This document shows positions 1 through 4,533 of a stretch of 5,272 nt of DNA, piece by piece; position 1 is the first letter of the stretch; the number at the start of each line of letters is the position of its first letter. The notes under the pieces are model-generated. The model ran no database searches, was not told the DNA's origin, and saw only the letters and a list, made by a program, of their open reading frames with translations. The stretch lies in the NCBI GenBank assembly GCA_016297415.1, contig JAEDGQ010000114.1, positions 1-5,272 of the forward strand. Reading direction: 5' to 3'. Source of the stretch: Treponema sp. (GTDB lineage: Bacteria; Spirochaetota; Spirochaetia; Treponematales; Treponemataceae). Made by a program: the position numbers and the translations under genes.

Positions 1-51
1 ACGACTGGAAGCCATTTTTAGCAGGGAATATATTATAATGCGTTTGCCCTG
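1..51 (-). repeat. Left arm of the 51-bp window-end inverted repeat
   Basis: Positions 1-51 match the reverse complement of 5191-5241 at 50 of 51 positions; the single difference is at position 24 (paired with 5218). Read on the minus strand, it holds a TATAAT box (37-32) and an ATG (15-13) followed by codons for A-S-S-R up to the window edge. The match stops abruptly at position 52. The left extent is unknown because the window begins inside it. It could be a duplicated promoter and gene start, a small mobile repeat, or a contig end lying in a genomic repeat. Confidence 0.85.
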
Positions 52-78
52 GGAAACAGAAAAACTTGTGCCCAATCT

Positions 79-101
79 AAAAAAACACTGCAAAAATGCA
101 G
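79..101 (-). terminator. Weak intrinsic terminator after the last attC
   Basis: On the minus strand a 5-bp stem (CTGCA/TGCAG, 101-97 with 92-88) with a four-base loop is followed by TG and seven Ts (85-79). It lies just beyond the outer edge of the left attC, so it would end transcripts running leftward through the cassettes. The stem is short, so efficiency is uncertain. Confidence 0.45.
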
Positions 102-103
102 AC

Positions 104-190
104 TTATAACAAATGGGTTTCCTGCTGGGGAACAATGAGTTAAACTGCACAGGCCTTGAGCCTGTGTCGGCTTTAAACTTCTTGTTATGT
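104..190 (-). other. attC recombination site of the higBA cassette
   Basis: This is an imperfect palindrome of about 87 nt immediately after the higA stop. The outer arms ATAACAA (106-112) and TTGTTAT (182-188) are perfectly complementary. The central arms CACAGGC (148-154) and GCCTGTG (160-166) flank the loop CTTGA. On the minus strand the order is R''-like ACATAAC (190-184), L'' AAAGCCGAC (174-166), the central hairpin, L' GCAGTTTAAC (148-139) and R'-like GTTATAA (110-104). AAGCCGAC followed by a G-rich L' resembles attC sites of aadA-type cassettes. About 20 nt on the L'-R' side (113-130) has no counterpart in the other attC, so this site is asymmetric. The predicted crossover is next to G110. 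Confidence 0.8.
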
Positions 191-194
191 GATT

Positions 195-512
195 TTATGC
201 ATAAGCATACATCTTTATTGTTTCAAACTCTGGTGCATGCTTTTTCTCTTCTTCTTCTAAATCGTAAAGATTCTGGAGATTAAGCCAAAACTCTGCGGTT
301 GTTCCAAAAAACTTTGAAAATCGAATTGCTGTGTCAGCTGTTATGGAACGATGTCCATGAATTATTTCTGAAATACGGGTCTGAGGAATTTTAATTTCTT
401 TTGCAAGGCGATATGCAGAAATATTCATCGGAACAAGAAATTCTTCCTTCAGGATTTCTCCAGGATGAATATTCGGTAATTTGTCATTAGTGGTAATCTG
501 TGATTCTAACAT
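195..512 (-). CDS. higA: HigA antitoxin, XRE-family DNA-binding protein
   Basis: A 105-residue antitoxin of the HigBA type II system. The family binds and neutralises the HigB mRNA interferase and represses its own operon. Residues 13-27 carry the typical HigA entry NIHPGEILKEEFLVP. A helix-turn-helix spans about residues 32-53 (SAYRLAKEI...RISEIIHG), followed by the family signature TADTAIRFSKFFGTTAEFWLNLQ, given here only as residues 58-80. The start at 512 is chosen because GGAGGAG (525-519) lies 6 nt upstream; a longer reading to 545 has no such site. The gene overlaps the 3' end of higB by 26 nt, the usual toxin-first HigBA order with translational coupling. The stop lies 5 nt before the attC. 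The gene looks intact even though the toxin reading frame is shifted. Confidence 0.92.
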   Translation of the reverse strand: MLESQITTNDKLPNIHPGEILKEEFLVPMNISAYRLAKEIKIPQTRISEIIHGHRSITADTAIRFSKFFGTTAEFWLNLQNLYDLEEEEKKHAPEFETIKMYAYA

Positions 513-769
513 TGTCCGCTCCTCCATTCTCAAAGGTAAATACAATTCTCCATTGGTCGTTTATACGGATTGACCAAAGCCCTGCAAGATTTCCTACAAG
601 TTGTTCAAGATTATTTCCTGGCGGAATTTGTAAATCTTTTACTTCCTTTGCGGCCGCTATCATTCGGAGTTTCCGTCGGGCAACATTGTGAATAGTCGGC
701 GGAAGTTTTTTTTCTTCTCTGACCTTTATAAATTAATTCCGTTTCAGAATCTCCAAATGAATTTATCAT
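487..769 (-). pseudogene. higB: HigB toxin, frameshifted at an A8 run
   Basis: HigB-family (RelE-fold) ribosome-dependent mRNA interferase, the partner of the adjacent HigA. From ATG 769-767 the frame reads MINSFGDSETELIYKGQRRKK. It then leaves the family sequence after an 8-A run (698-705 on the plus strand, as Ts). One frame over, the protein resumes exactly: LPPTIHNVARRKLRMIAAAK, then IPPGNNLE, GLWSIRINDQWRIVF and ITDYH, ending at TAA 489-487. With seven As the product would be a normal 93-residue HigB. The gene is therefore one base too long. Possible causes are a real inactivating insertion, a phase-variable tract, transcriptional slippage or +1 frameshifting that restores the protein, or a sequencing error. 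No Shine-Dalgarno site precedes the ATG, which is chosen by family similarity. Confidence 0.85.
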
Positions 770-770
770 A

Positions 771-804
771 ATTATATACTGACGTCAAACGGAAGTATTG
801 TCAA
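771..804 (-). promoter_or_regulatory. Possible higBA promoter or operator region
   Basis: A perfect TTGACA (804-799) and a TATAAT (776-771) occur upstream of higB, but they are 22 nt apart, too long for a standard promoter, and the TATAAT sits one base before the higB ATG. An 18-nt spacer would reach AGTATA instead. The 8-bp palindrome TGACGTCA (780-787) lies between them and could be a HigA operator. Only the motifs are visible; function is inferred from position. Confidence 0.3.
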
Positions 805-835
805 TAAAATATGCAATAGTCGTAAAACAGGTAAT

Positions 836-1268
836 CTATATTTCTTTTATCTCAATGAATATTGGACAGTGATCAGACAATCCCTGATACTTGTCTTTTC
901 CTTTTATGTCATTATCAAATTCACCATGAGTAATTTATAGGAATTGGCTTCGTCCATACAGAAAACAAATAAAACAGGAACTTCTCTTTATCAAATACTT
1001 TTAAGGGAATTACATAACGAAGGTTTCGATTGAAATTTTCAGTAAAATCAAGTTTATACTTTTTTGAGAAGATGGCAATTCCATAATCACTTTTGTTTTC
1101 ATACAATGTGTCATTATACCACAGTGAATAATCCCAATTTGATTTTAAAAAATCATAACTTTTATAGGTAACCTCAAGCAAAATCAGAATATCGCATTCA
1201 TTTTCCATTATATGACTGTATTTTTTGTCGTTAACATCATAATGAACATTCCAGCAAATGATTTTCAT
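836..1268 (-). pseudogene. Endonuclease/exonuclease/phosphatase family gene with internal deletion
   Basis: This reads as the two ends of an EEP (DNase I-like) metallohydrolase without its centre. The N-terminal part starts MKIICWNVHYD, with the WN motif at residues 6-7 and the metal-binding Glu at about residue 32 (LILLEVTY). It continues through SDYGIAIFS and VWTKP, then stops at 923-921 after 115 residues. The C-terminal end is present one frame over, upstream of TAG 838-836: HGEFDND, then KYQGLSDHCPIFIEIKEI, including the catalytic SDH motif. The GDFN and downstream metal and His motifs expected between them are missing, roughly 80 residues judging from usual EEP length. The junction lies near 920-945. 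A GGAG (1279-1276) 7 nt before the ATG supports the start. A truncated 115-residue product could still be made but would lack a full active site. Confidence 0.75.
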
Positions 1269-1303
1269 ACTTTTACTCCAAGCGCCTCAAGTAGCGGGCG
1301 TCC

Positions 1304-1376
1304 ACATAACAACGGGTTAAACCGCAAACCGGCTTGACCGGTTTGTCGGCTTTGAATTTTATGTTTTGTGTTATTT
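1304..1376 (-). other. attC recombination site of the RelE cassette
   Basis: An attC-like palindrome of about 73 nt at the end of the toxin gene. The central arms CAAACCGG (1325-1332) and CCGGTTTG (1338-1345) flank the loop CTTGA. The next arms, AAACC (1319-1323) and GG-C-TTT (1348-1353), pair with one unpaired base (C1350), the kind of extrahelical base attC sites use for strand choice. The outer ends ATAAC (1306-1310) and GTTAT (1370-1374) pair. On the minus strand it reads R''-like AAATAAC, L'' AAAGCCGAC, hairpin, L' GCGGTTTAAC, R' GTTATGT. The RelE stop codon (1373-1371) lies inside R'', a common cassette arrangement. The crossover is predicted between G1310 and T1309. Confidence 0.85.
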
Positions 1377-1691
1377 CCTTTTTCCAGCCAAATCGTAAAC
1401 TTCGTTATCAGCCCTTGCAGAAATTACAAGAATATACATATCGTGCGTTTCTTCATCTTCCACAAGTTTATAAACAACCCTGATTCCAATGTCGCGGTAT
1501 TTTATCTTTAACAGTCCTGTTAAATCATTATCAGCTTTGTTCCCTAAAGGCTTCCCATAGCCACCTTCACTTTGGGGTTTTGGATTAGCAGAGACTTTAA
1601 TAATTCCTTTTAAAACTATCTTACGGACAGAACCGTCAAGACGTGCAAGCTCTTCTTTTGCAAGCGGATGATACTTTATTTCCCAAGCCAT
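1371..1691 (-). CDS. relE: RelE/ParE-family toxin
   Basis: A 106-residue toxin of the RelE/ParE superfamily; RelE-type members cleave mRNA on the ribosome, ParE-type members poison gyrase, and the sequence alone does not separate them here. Visible features are the N-terminal EIKYHPLAKEELARLD helix entry (about residues 4-19), the central KPLGNKADNDLTGLLKIKYR with the basic strand (about 67-86), RVVYKLVE, and the C-terminal ILVISARADNEVY. Length is normal for the family. Start 1691 is supported by GGAG (1701-1698), which overlaps the antitoxin stop. Only 3 nt separate the two genes, so they are almost surely co-transcribed and coupled. The stop codon lies within the attC. The gene looks intact. 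Confidence 0.88.
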   Translation of the reverse strand: MAWEIKYHPLAKEELARLDGSVRKIVLKGIIKVSANPKPQSEGGYGKPLGNKADNDLTGLLKIKYRDIGIRVVYKLVEDEETHDMYILVISARADNEVYDLAGKRK

Positions 1692-1694
1692 CTC

Positions 1695-2015
1695 TTACTC
1701 CAGATTTACTTCCACATCGTCTAAGTCCGACTCCTCAAGACCAAATTCTTTCATAACAGCATCATGCGAAATATATTCACTGTTTTTTGCCAGACGTTTT
1801 TCAGCCTCAGCCACAAGAATGGCGTTTTCATATTCTTCCATCATCTGCTGATAGGTTTGCGGACTCATCAGAATACATTCAGGTACATTGTTTTTTACAA
1901 CAATACGAGTTCCAAATTTCTTTACATCAGCAAAAATCTTGTTTGCCTGTCCCTTATTAAAAAGACTTATGGGAATTATAGAATCAAGCACGTTTAATGC
2001 GTTCATTGCTTTCAT
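1695..2015 (-). CDS. Phd/YefM-type antitoxin
   Basis: A 106-residue antitoxin for the adjacent RelE-type toxin; such proteins neutralise the toxin by direct binding and repress their own promoter through an N-terminal DNA-binding domain. Residues 6-45 have the Phd/YefM layout: a short helix and strand, then ISLFNKGQANKIFADVK, a strand TRIVVKNNVPECILMSP and a helix YQQMMEEYENA. The C-terminal part is acidic (EESDLDDVEVNLE), as expected for the toxin-binding tail. The start at 2015 is chosen because GGAGGT (2027-2022) sits 6 nt upstream; the in-frame extension to 2042 would run through the likely transcription start. RelB is an alternative family name, since RelE partners are often called that. 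Confidence 0.85.
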   Translation of the reverse strand: MKAMNALNVLDSIIPISLFNKGQANKIFADVKKFGTRIVVKNNVPECILMSPQTYQQMMEEYENAILVAEAEKRLAKNSEYISHDAVMKEFGLEESDLDDVEVNLE

Positions 2016-2040
2016 AATGCCACCTCCAGTAACTATTTGC

Positions 2041-2078
2041 ATTATATTTTACAACTTATTTGTTGTCAAATTTGTTGT
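2041..2078 (-). promoter_or_regulatory. Consensus promoter of the antitoxin-toxin pair with nested repeats
   Basis: TTGACA (2069-2064), a 17-nt spacer and TATAAT (2046-2041) give a perfect housekeeping-type promoter reading leftward, with initiation expected near 2034. The box overlaps repeats suited to autorepression: GTTGT at 2062-2066 and 2074-2078 (12-nt spacing, within ATTTGTTGT copies), and ACAAC (2051-2055) inverted against GTTGT (2062-2066). The repeats are plausible antitoxin operators. It could also transcribe the downstream cassette. Confidence 0.85.
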
Positions 2079-2243
2079 TACTTTTGCATCTTTCAGCGTT
2101 CTGAAAACCTCATAAGATTGAGCACCATCTATTCTGCAATGTTCAACACCATATAATTGGGTCATTCGTATTGCGCTAGATAAATAATATTTTGAATCAA
2201 TTTTTAGTTGAAAATCCTGGCCGTCACCCCATAATCGTGCATC
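2049..2243 (-). pseudogene. C-terminal remnant of an unrecognised gene
   Basis: A 64-codon open stretch ends at TAA 2051-2049, a stop codon 2 nt from the TATAAT of the downstream promoter. It begins after an in-frame TAA (2246-2244). Its composition looks protein-like: DARLWGDGQDFQLKID, then YYLSSAIRMTQLYGVEHCRI and YEVFRTLKDAK. The only internal ATG is at codon 27, and no Shine-Dalgarno site precedes it. I do not recognise the family. It is most simply the 3' end of a gene cut off near 2245, where the cassette-type region meets the asnB upstream region. It may mark the right edge of the integron segment or a rearrangement. A chance open frame is possible. Confidence 0.45.
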
Positions 2244-2267
2244 TTATACAAAAAACAGCCTGCACTA

Positions 2268-2296
2268 TTGCATAAAAATGGTCGACTTGTTAAATT
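2268..2296 (+). promoter_or_regulatory. Possible promoter for the asnB leader
   Basis: TTGCAT (2268-2273), a 17-nt spacer and TAAATT (2291-2296) form a modest promoter match reading toward asnB. A transcript from about 2303 would pass directly through the hairpin at 2312-2372. No better promoter is visible between that hairpin and asnB. Confidence 0.3.
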
Positions 2297-2311
2297 AAGA
2301 GCATAAACGAC

Positions 2312-2372
2312 AAAGAGGTCGTAGATATGTTTCCGAAATGGTTCGGGAATGTGTCTACGGCCTCTTTTTTTT
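2312..2372 (+). terminator. Strong intrinsic terminator or attenuator upstream of asnB
   Basis: A long hairpin has outer arms AGAGGTCGTAGA (2314-2325) and TCTACGGCCTCT (2354-2365) with one T-G wobble, extendable by AA/TT. The inner arms CCGAA (2333-2337) and TTCGG (2342-2346) have the loop ATGG. Eight Ts (2365-2372) follow directly. On the plus strand this is a classic rho-independent terminator. It ends 162 nt before the asnB ATG with no complete plus-strand gene before it, so it either insulates asnB from the cassette region or attenuates an asnB leader. The minus strand has no comparable T tract. Confidence 0.85.
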
Positions 2373-2408
2373 GTCTGCAATAATTTGTAATGCGTCAGGC
2401 TATGGAAC

Positions 2409-2500
2409 CCCGGCGAAGCCGTCCACCGCAAGCTGAACTTGTTTCAGCTGAGGAGGATGAGCGTTAGCGAAGGGTGGAACAGCCGACGGCGTTAGCCGGG
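2409..2500 (+). repeat. GC-rich folded element upstream of asnB
   Basis: Nested complementary segments span 92 nt: CCCGGC (2409-2414) with GCCGGG (2495-2500), GCCGTC (2418-2423) with GACGGC (2485-2490), and CACC (2424-2427) with GGTG (2473-2476). Inside is a perfect hairpin AGCTGAA/TTCAGCT with a 5-nt loop (2431-2449). The 3' side holds TGAGCGTTAGCGAAGG (2458-2473), similar to TGAGGGAAGCGAACGG in the two repeats after asnB. It may be a dispersed structured repeat or an RNA leader element. Its GC content is clearly higher than its surroundings. Confidence 0.5.
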
Positions 2501-2534
2501 ACGCCCATATTTCACATGACAGGAGGAAAAGTAT

Positions 2535-4289
2535 ATGTGTGGATTTGTTGGTGCATTTGATTTAAGCACTGGATCTCAGCCAATTGACGAAGGTTTGAAG
2601 GAAGAACTGCGCAATCAGGTTCTTGAAATGTCTAAAACTATTCGTCATCGTGGTCCGGACTGGAGCGGGGTTTACACTGGCAATAATGCTATTCTCTCTC
2701 ATGAACGGCTTTCGATTGTAGACCCCTTGTCTGGTAAACAGCCTCTTGTAAGTGATGACGGAAAAATCATTCTTGCTGCCAACGGTGAAATTTACAACCA
2801 CATGGATATCCGCAAGAAATTTGAAGGAAAATATGATTTTCAGACTGGTTCTGACTGTGAATCTATTATTCCCCTTTACAAAAAATATCGCAGAAGCGGT
2901 GACTTTACTAAAATGATTGAAGAACTTAGTGGTATTTTTGCCTTTGCCCTTTATGATTCTGAAAACGATGTTTACCTTATTGCCCGTGATGAAATAGGTG
3001 TAATTCCTCTTTATCAGGGCCGGGACAAACAGGGCCGCTTCTATGTTGCATCTGAACTTAAGGCCCTTGAAGGTCACTGTGTAACTATCGAAGAATTCCC
3101 TAACGGAAGCTATCTTTATTCAAAAGACGAAAAACCGGTTAAATGGTACCAGCGTGACTGGGAATCTTATGACAAAGTTAAGTCTGCTCCAAAAGCAACT
3201 GACGAAAAGGGCGAAGTAATTAACCCTGCTGTTATTGAAAAAGTTCGTAACGGTCTTGAAAGTGCCGTTAAAGCTCAGCTTATGTCTGACGTTCCTTACG
3301 GTGTTCTTTTGAGCGGCGGTCTGGATTCGTCTATTATTGCAGCTGTTACTCAGAAATTTTCTAAAAAACGTGTTGAATCTGATTCTAAAGAAGCTGCATG
3401 GTGGCCTCAGCTCCACTCTTTTGCAATTGGTCTTGAAGGCTCTCCTGACCTGGCTGCTGCCCGGAAGGCTGCTGACTACATTGGTACTGTTCACCACGAA
3501 GTTCACTTTACAATTCAGGAAGCTCTGGATGCTCTGCCTGATGTAATCTATCACATTGAAACTTATGACATTACTACAGTTCGTGCTTCTACTCCAATGT
3601 ATCTTCTTGCCCGTGTAATCAAGTCTATGGGTATTAAGATGGTACTTTCCGGTGAAGGTTCCGATGAGCTTTTTGGCGGTTACCTGTACTTCCACAAGGC
3701 TCCAAATGCCCGGGAATTCCACGAAGAACTGGTTCGCAAAATGAGCAAGCTTCATCTTTATGACTGTCTCCGGGCAAACAAGTCACTTATGGCATGGGGT
3801 GTTGAAGGACGCGTTCCTTTCCTTGATAAAGACTTTATTGATGTTGCCATGGGACTTAACCCCAGCGACAAAATGAACATTAAGATGCCGGACGGTAAAC
3901 AGCGCATGGAAAAATGGATTCTCCGCAAGGCTTTTGAAGACCTGCTTCCTGAAAGCATTGCATGGAGACAGAAGGAACAGTTCTCTGACGGTGTAGGATA
4001 CAACTGGATTGATACACTTAAGGAAGTTACAAACTCAAAGGTTAGCGATGCAGAATTTGCCCAGAGAGAAAAACGCTTCCCTGTAAACACTCCTTCTACA
4101 AAAGAAGAATACTACTACCGGGAAATCTACGAAAAGCTGTTCCCAAGCCCGACAGCAGCGCTCTGTCCTCCACACGAAGCAGGCGTTGCCTGTTCTACAG
4201 CCAAAGCCCTGGAATGGGACGAAGCATGGAAAAATGCAAACGAACCAAGTGGACGCGCTATTGCAGCAGTTCATGAAAAGGCTTATTAG
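2535..4289 (+). CDS. asnB: Asparagine synthetase B, glutamine-hydrolysing
   Basis: Makes asparagine from aspartate, ATP and glutamine in the cytosol. The N-terminal class II glutaminase domain has the nucleophile Cys2 (MCGFVGAF), the HERLSIVDP segment (56-64), AANGEIYNH (81-89) and RDEIGVIPLY (151-160). The C-terminal synthetase domain has the ATP-pyrophosphatase loop SGGLDSS (260-266), SGEGSDELFGGY (372-383) and GRVPFLDKDF (425-434). All the key residues I looked for are present. At 584 residues it is slightly longer than E. coli AsnB, with a divergent tail after about residue 535. AGGAGG (2521-2526) lies 8 nt before the ATG and fixes the start. It stands alone on its strand behind the 2312-2372 hairpin. 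Its last codons form the first copy of a tandem repeat. Confidence 0.97.
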   Translation: MCGFVGAFDLSTGSQPIDEGLKEELRNQVLEMSKTIRHRGPDWSGVYTGNNAILSHERLSIVDPLSGKQPLVSDDGKIILAANGEIYNHMDIRKKFEGKYDFQTGSDCESIIPLYKKYRRSGDFTKMIEELSGIFAFALYDSENDVYLIARDEIGVIPLYQGRDKQGRFYVASELKALEGHCVTIEEFPNGSYLYSKDEKPVKWYQRDWESYDKVKSAPKATDEKGEVINPAVIEKVRNGLESAVKAQLMSDVPYGVLLSGGLDSSIIAAVTQKFSKKRVESDSKEAAWWPQLHSFAIGLEGSPDLAAARKAADYIGTVHHEVHFTIQEALDALPDVIYHIETYDITTVRASTPMYLLARVIKSMGIKMVLSGEGSDELFGGYLYFHKAPNAREFHEELVRKMSKLHLYDCLRANKSLMAWGVEGRVPFLDKDFIDVAMGLNPSDKMNIKMPDGKQRMEKWILRKAFEDLLPESIAWRQKEQFSDGVGYNWIDTLKEVTNSKVSDAEFAQREKRFPVNTPSTKEEYYYREIYEKLFPSPTAALCPPHEAGVACSTAKALEWDEAWKNANEPSGRAIAAVHEKAY

Positions 4290-4304
4290 AGAAAAGGCAT
4301 GGTG

Positions 4305-4328
4305 CGAGTTTTGCGAAAGCAAAACTCG
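4305..4328 (+). other. GAAA-capped hairpin, repeat copy 1
   Basis: A perfect 10-bp stem, CGAGTTTTGC (4305-4314) with GCAAAACTCG (4319-4328), is closed by the GNRA-type loop GAAA. It starts 16 nt after the asnB stop. No T tract follows, so it is not a standard intrinsic terminator; it could stabilise the asnB mRNA 3' end or be part of a palindromic repeat. Confidence 0.8.
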
Positions 4329-4387
4329 GTAAGTGAGGGAAGCGAACGGCGAGTGCACGATAAAGCTTACTGAGAAAAGGTATGGTG

Positions 4388-4411
4388 CGAGTTTTGCGAA
4401 AGCAAAACTTG
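4388..4411 (+). other. GAAA-capped hairpin, repeat copy 2
   Basis: Same fold as the first copy: arms 4388-4397 and 4402-4411, GAAA loop. The single change in the 3' arm (C to T at 4410) turns a G-C pair into a G-U wobble in plus-strand RNA, so pairing is kept. Confidence 0.75.
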
Positions 4412-4478
4412 GTAAGTGAGGGAAGCGAACGGCGAGTTCACGATAAGGCTTATTAGAGAAACTGTGTGAGGCAATGAG

Positions 4479-4533
4479 GCCGTAAAAAATTTTAGCGTTA
4501 TTTTGCATTGAATTGTTTACGGCTTTAATTTTT
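4479..4533 (+). terminator. Possible hairpin terminator just before the YkgJ-family gene
   Basis: GCCGTAAA (4479-4486) is perfectly complementary to TTTACGGC (4516-4523), and the second arm runs into TTTAATTTTT (4524-4533). The 29-nt loop is long for a terminator. It could end asnB transcription, or fold over the start region of the next gene, whose ATG follows at once at 4534 without a Shine-Dalgarno site. Confidence 0.4.

Larger units (their letters stand above)
110..1309 (-). mobile_element. Integron gene cassette carrying a broken EEP gene and higBA
   Basis: The interval between the two predicted attC crossover points (G1310/T1309 and G110) defines a 1200-bp cassette in standard orientation: genes first, attC last. 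It holds an internally deleted endonuclease-family gene (1268-836), then higB and higA, then the attC. Most integron cassettes carry one gene or one toxin-antitoxin pair, so this one may be a fusion of two cassettes in which the attC between the endonuclease and higB was lost. I see no attC relic in 770-836. The integrase is not in the window. Confidence 0.65.
4272..4461 (+). repeat. Tandem repeat of about 84 bp covering the asnB 3' end
   Basis: Copy 1 is 4272-4355 (84 nt), copy 2 is 4356-4438 (83 nt, one base shorter near the stop) and a partial third copy is 4439-4461. Copy 1 begins inside asnB, at the codons for H-E-K-A-Y and stop. Copies 2 and 3 keep degenerate versions of these codons (CACGATAAAGCTTAC, CACGATAAGGCTTAT) followed by TGA or TAG. 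The two full copies differ at only a handful of positions outside this segment. The unit also contains GAGGGAAGCGAACGGCGAG. The arrangement shows duplication of the gene end together with its 3' untranslated region. Confidence 0.92.

Noticed and set aside
2139..2145. GTTGAAC on the minus strand, an exact match to the attC core GTTRRRY
   Set aside because: It lies inside the coding-like remnant and has no paired R'' box, L boxes or central hairpin near it.
2204..2431. 75-codon minus-strand frame through the asnB leader
   Set aside because: It runs through the terminator hairpin and folded element, looks unlike a protein, and competes with the better 2049-2243 frame.
2471..2486. T-box-like sequence AGGGTGGAAC upstream of asnB
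   Set aside because: It matches the first ten bases of the T-box core, but the following CGCG is absent, no downstream terminator with a T tract exists, and the segment is explained by local pairing (2424-2427 with 2473-2476). T-boxes are also not expected in spirochaetes.
2562..3755. Long minus-strand open frames of 171 and 211 codons opposite asnB
   Set aside because: They are antisense to an intact, motif-complete asnB and have no family-like motifs; they arise from codon bias of asnB.
4272..4461. CRISPR array
   Set aside because: Two and a fraction adjoining copies of about 84 bp with no unique spacers; this is a tandem duplication.
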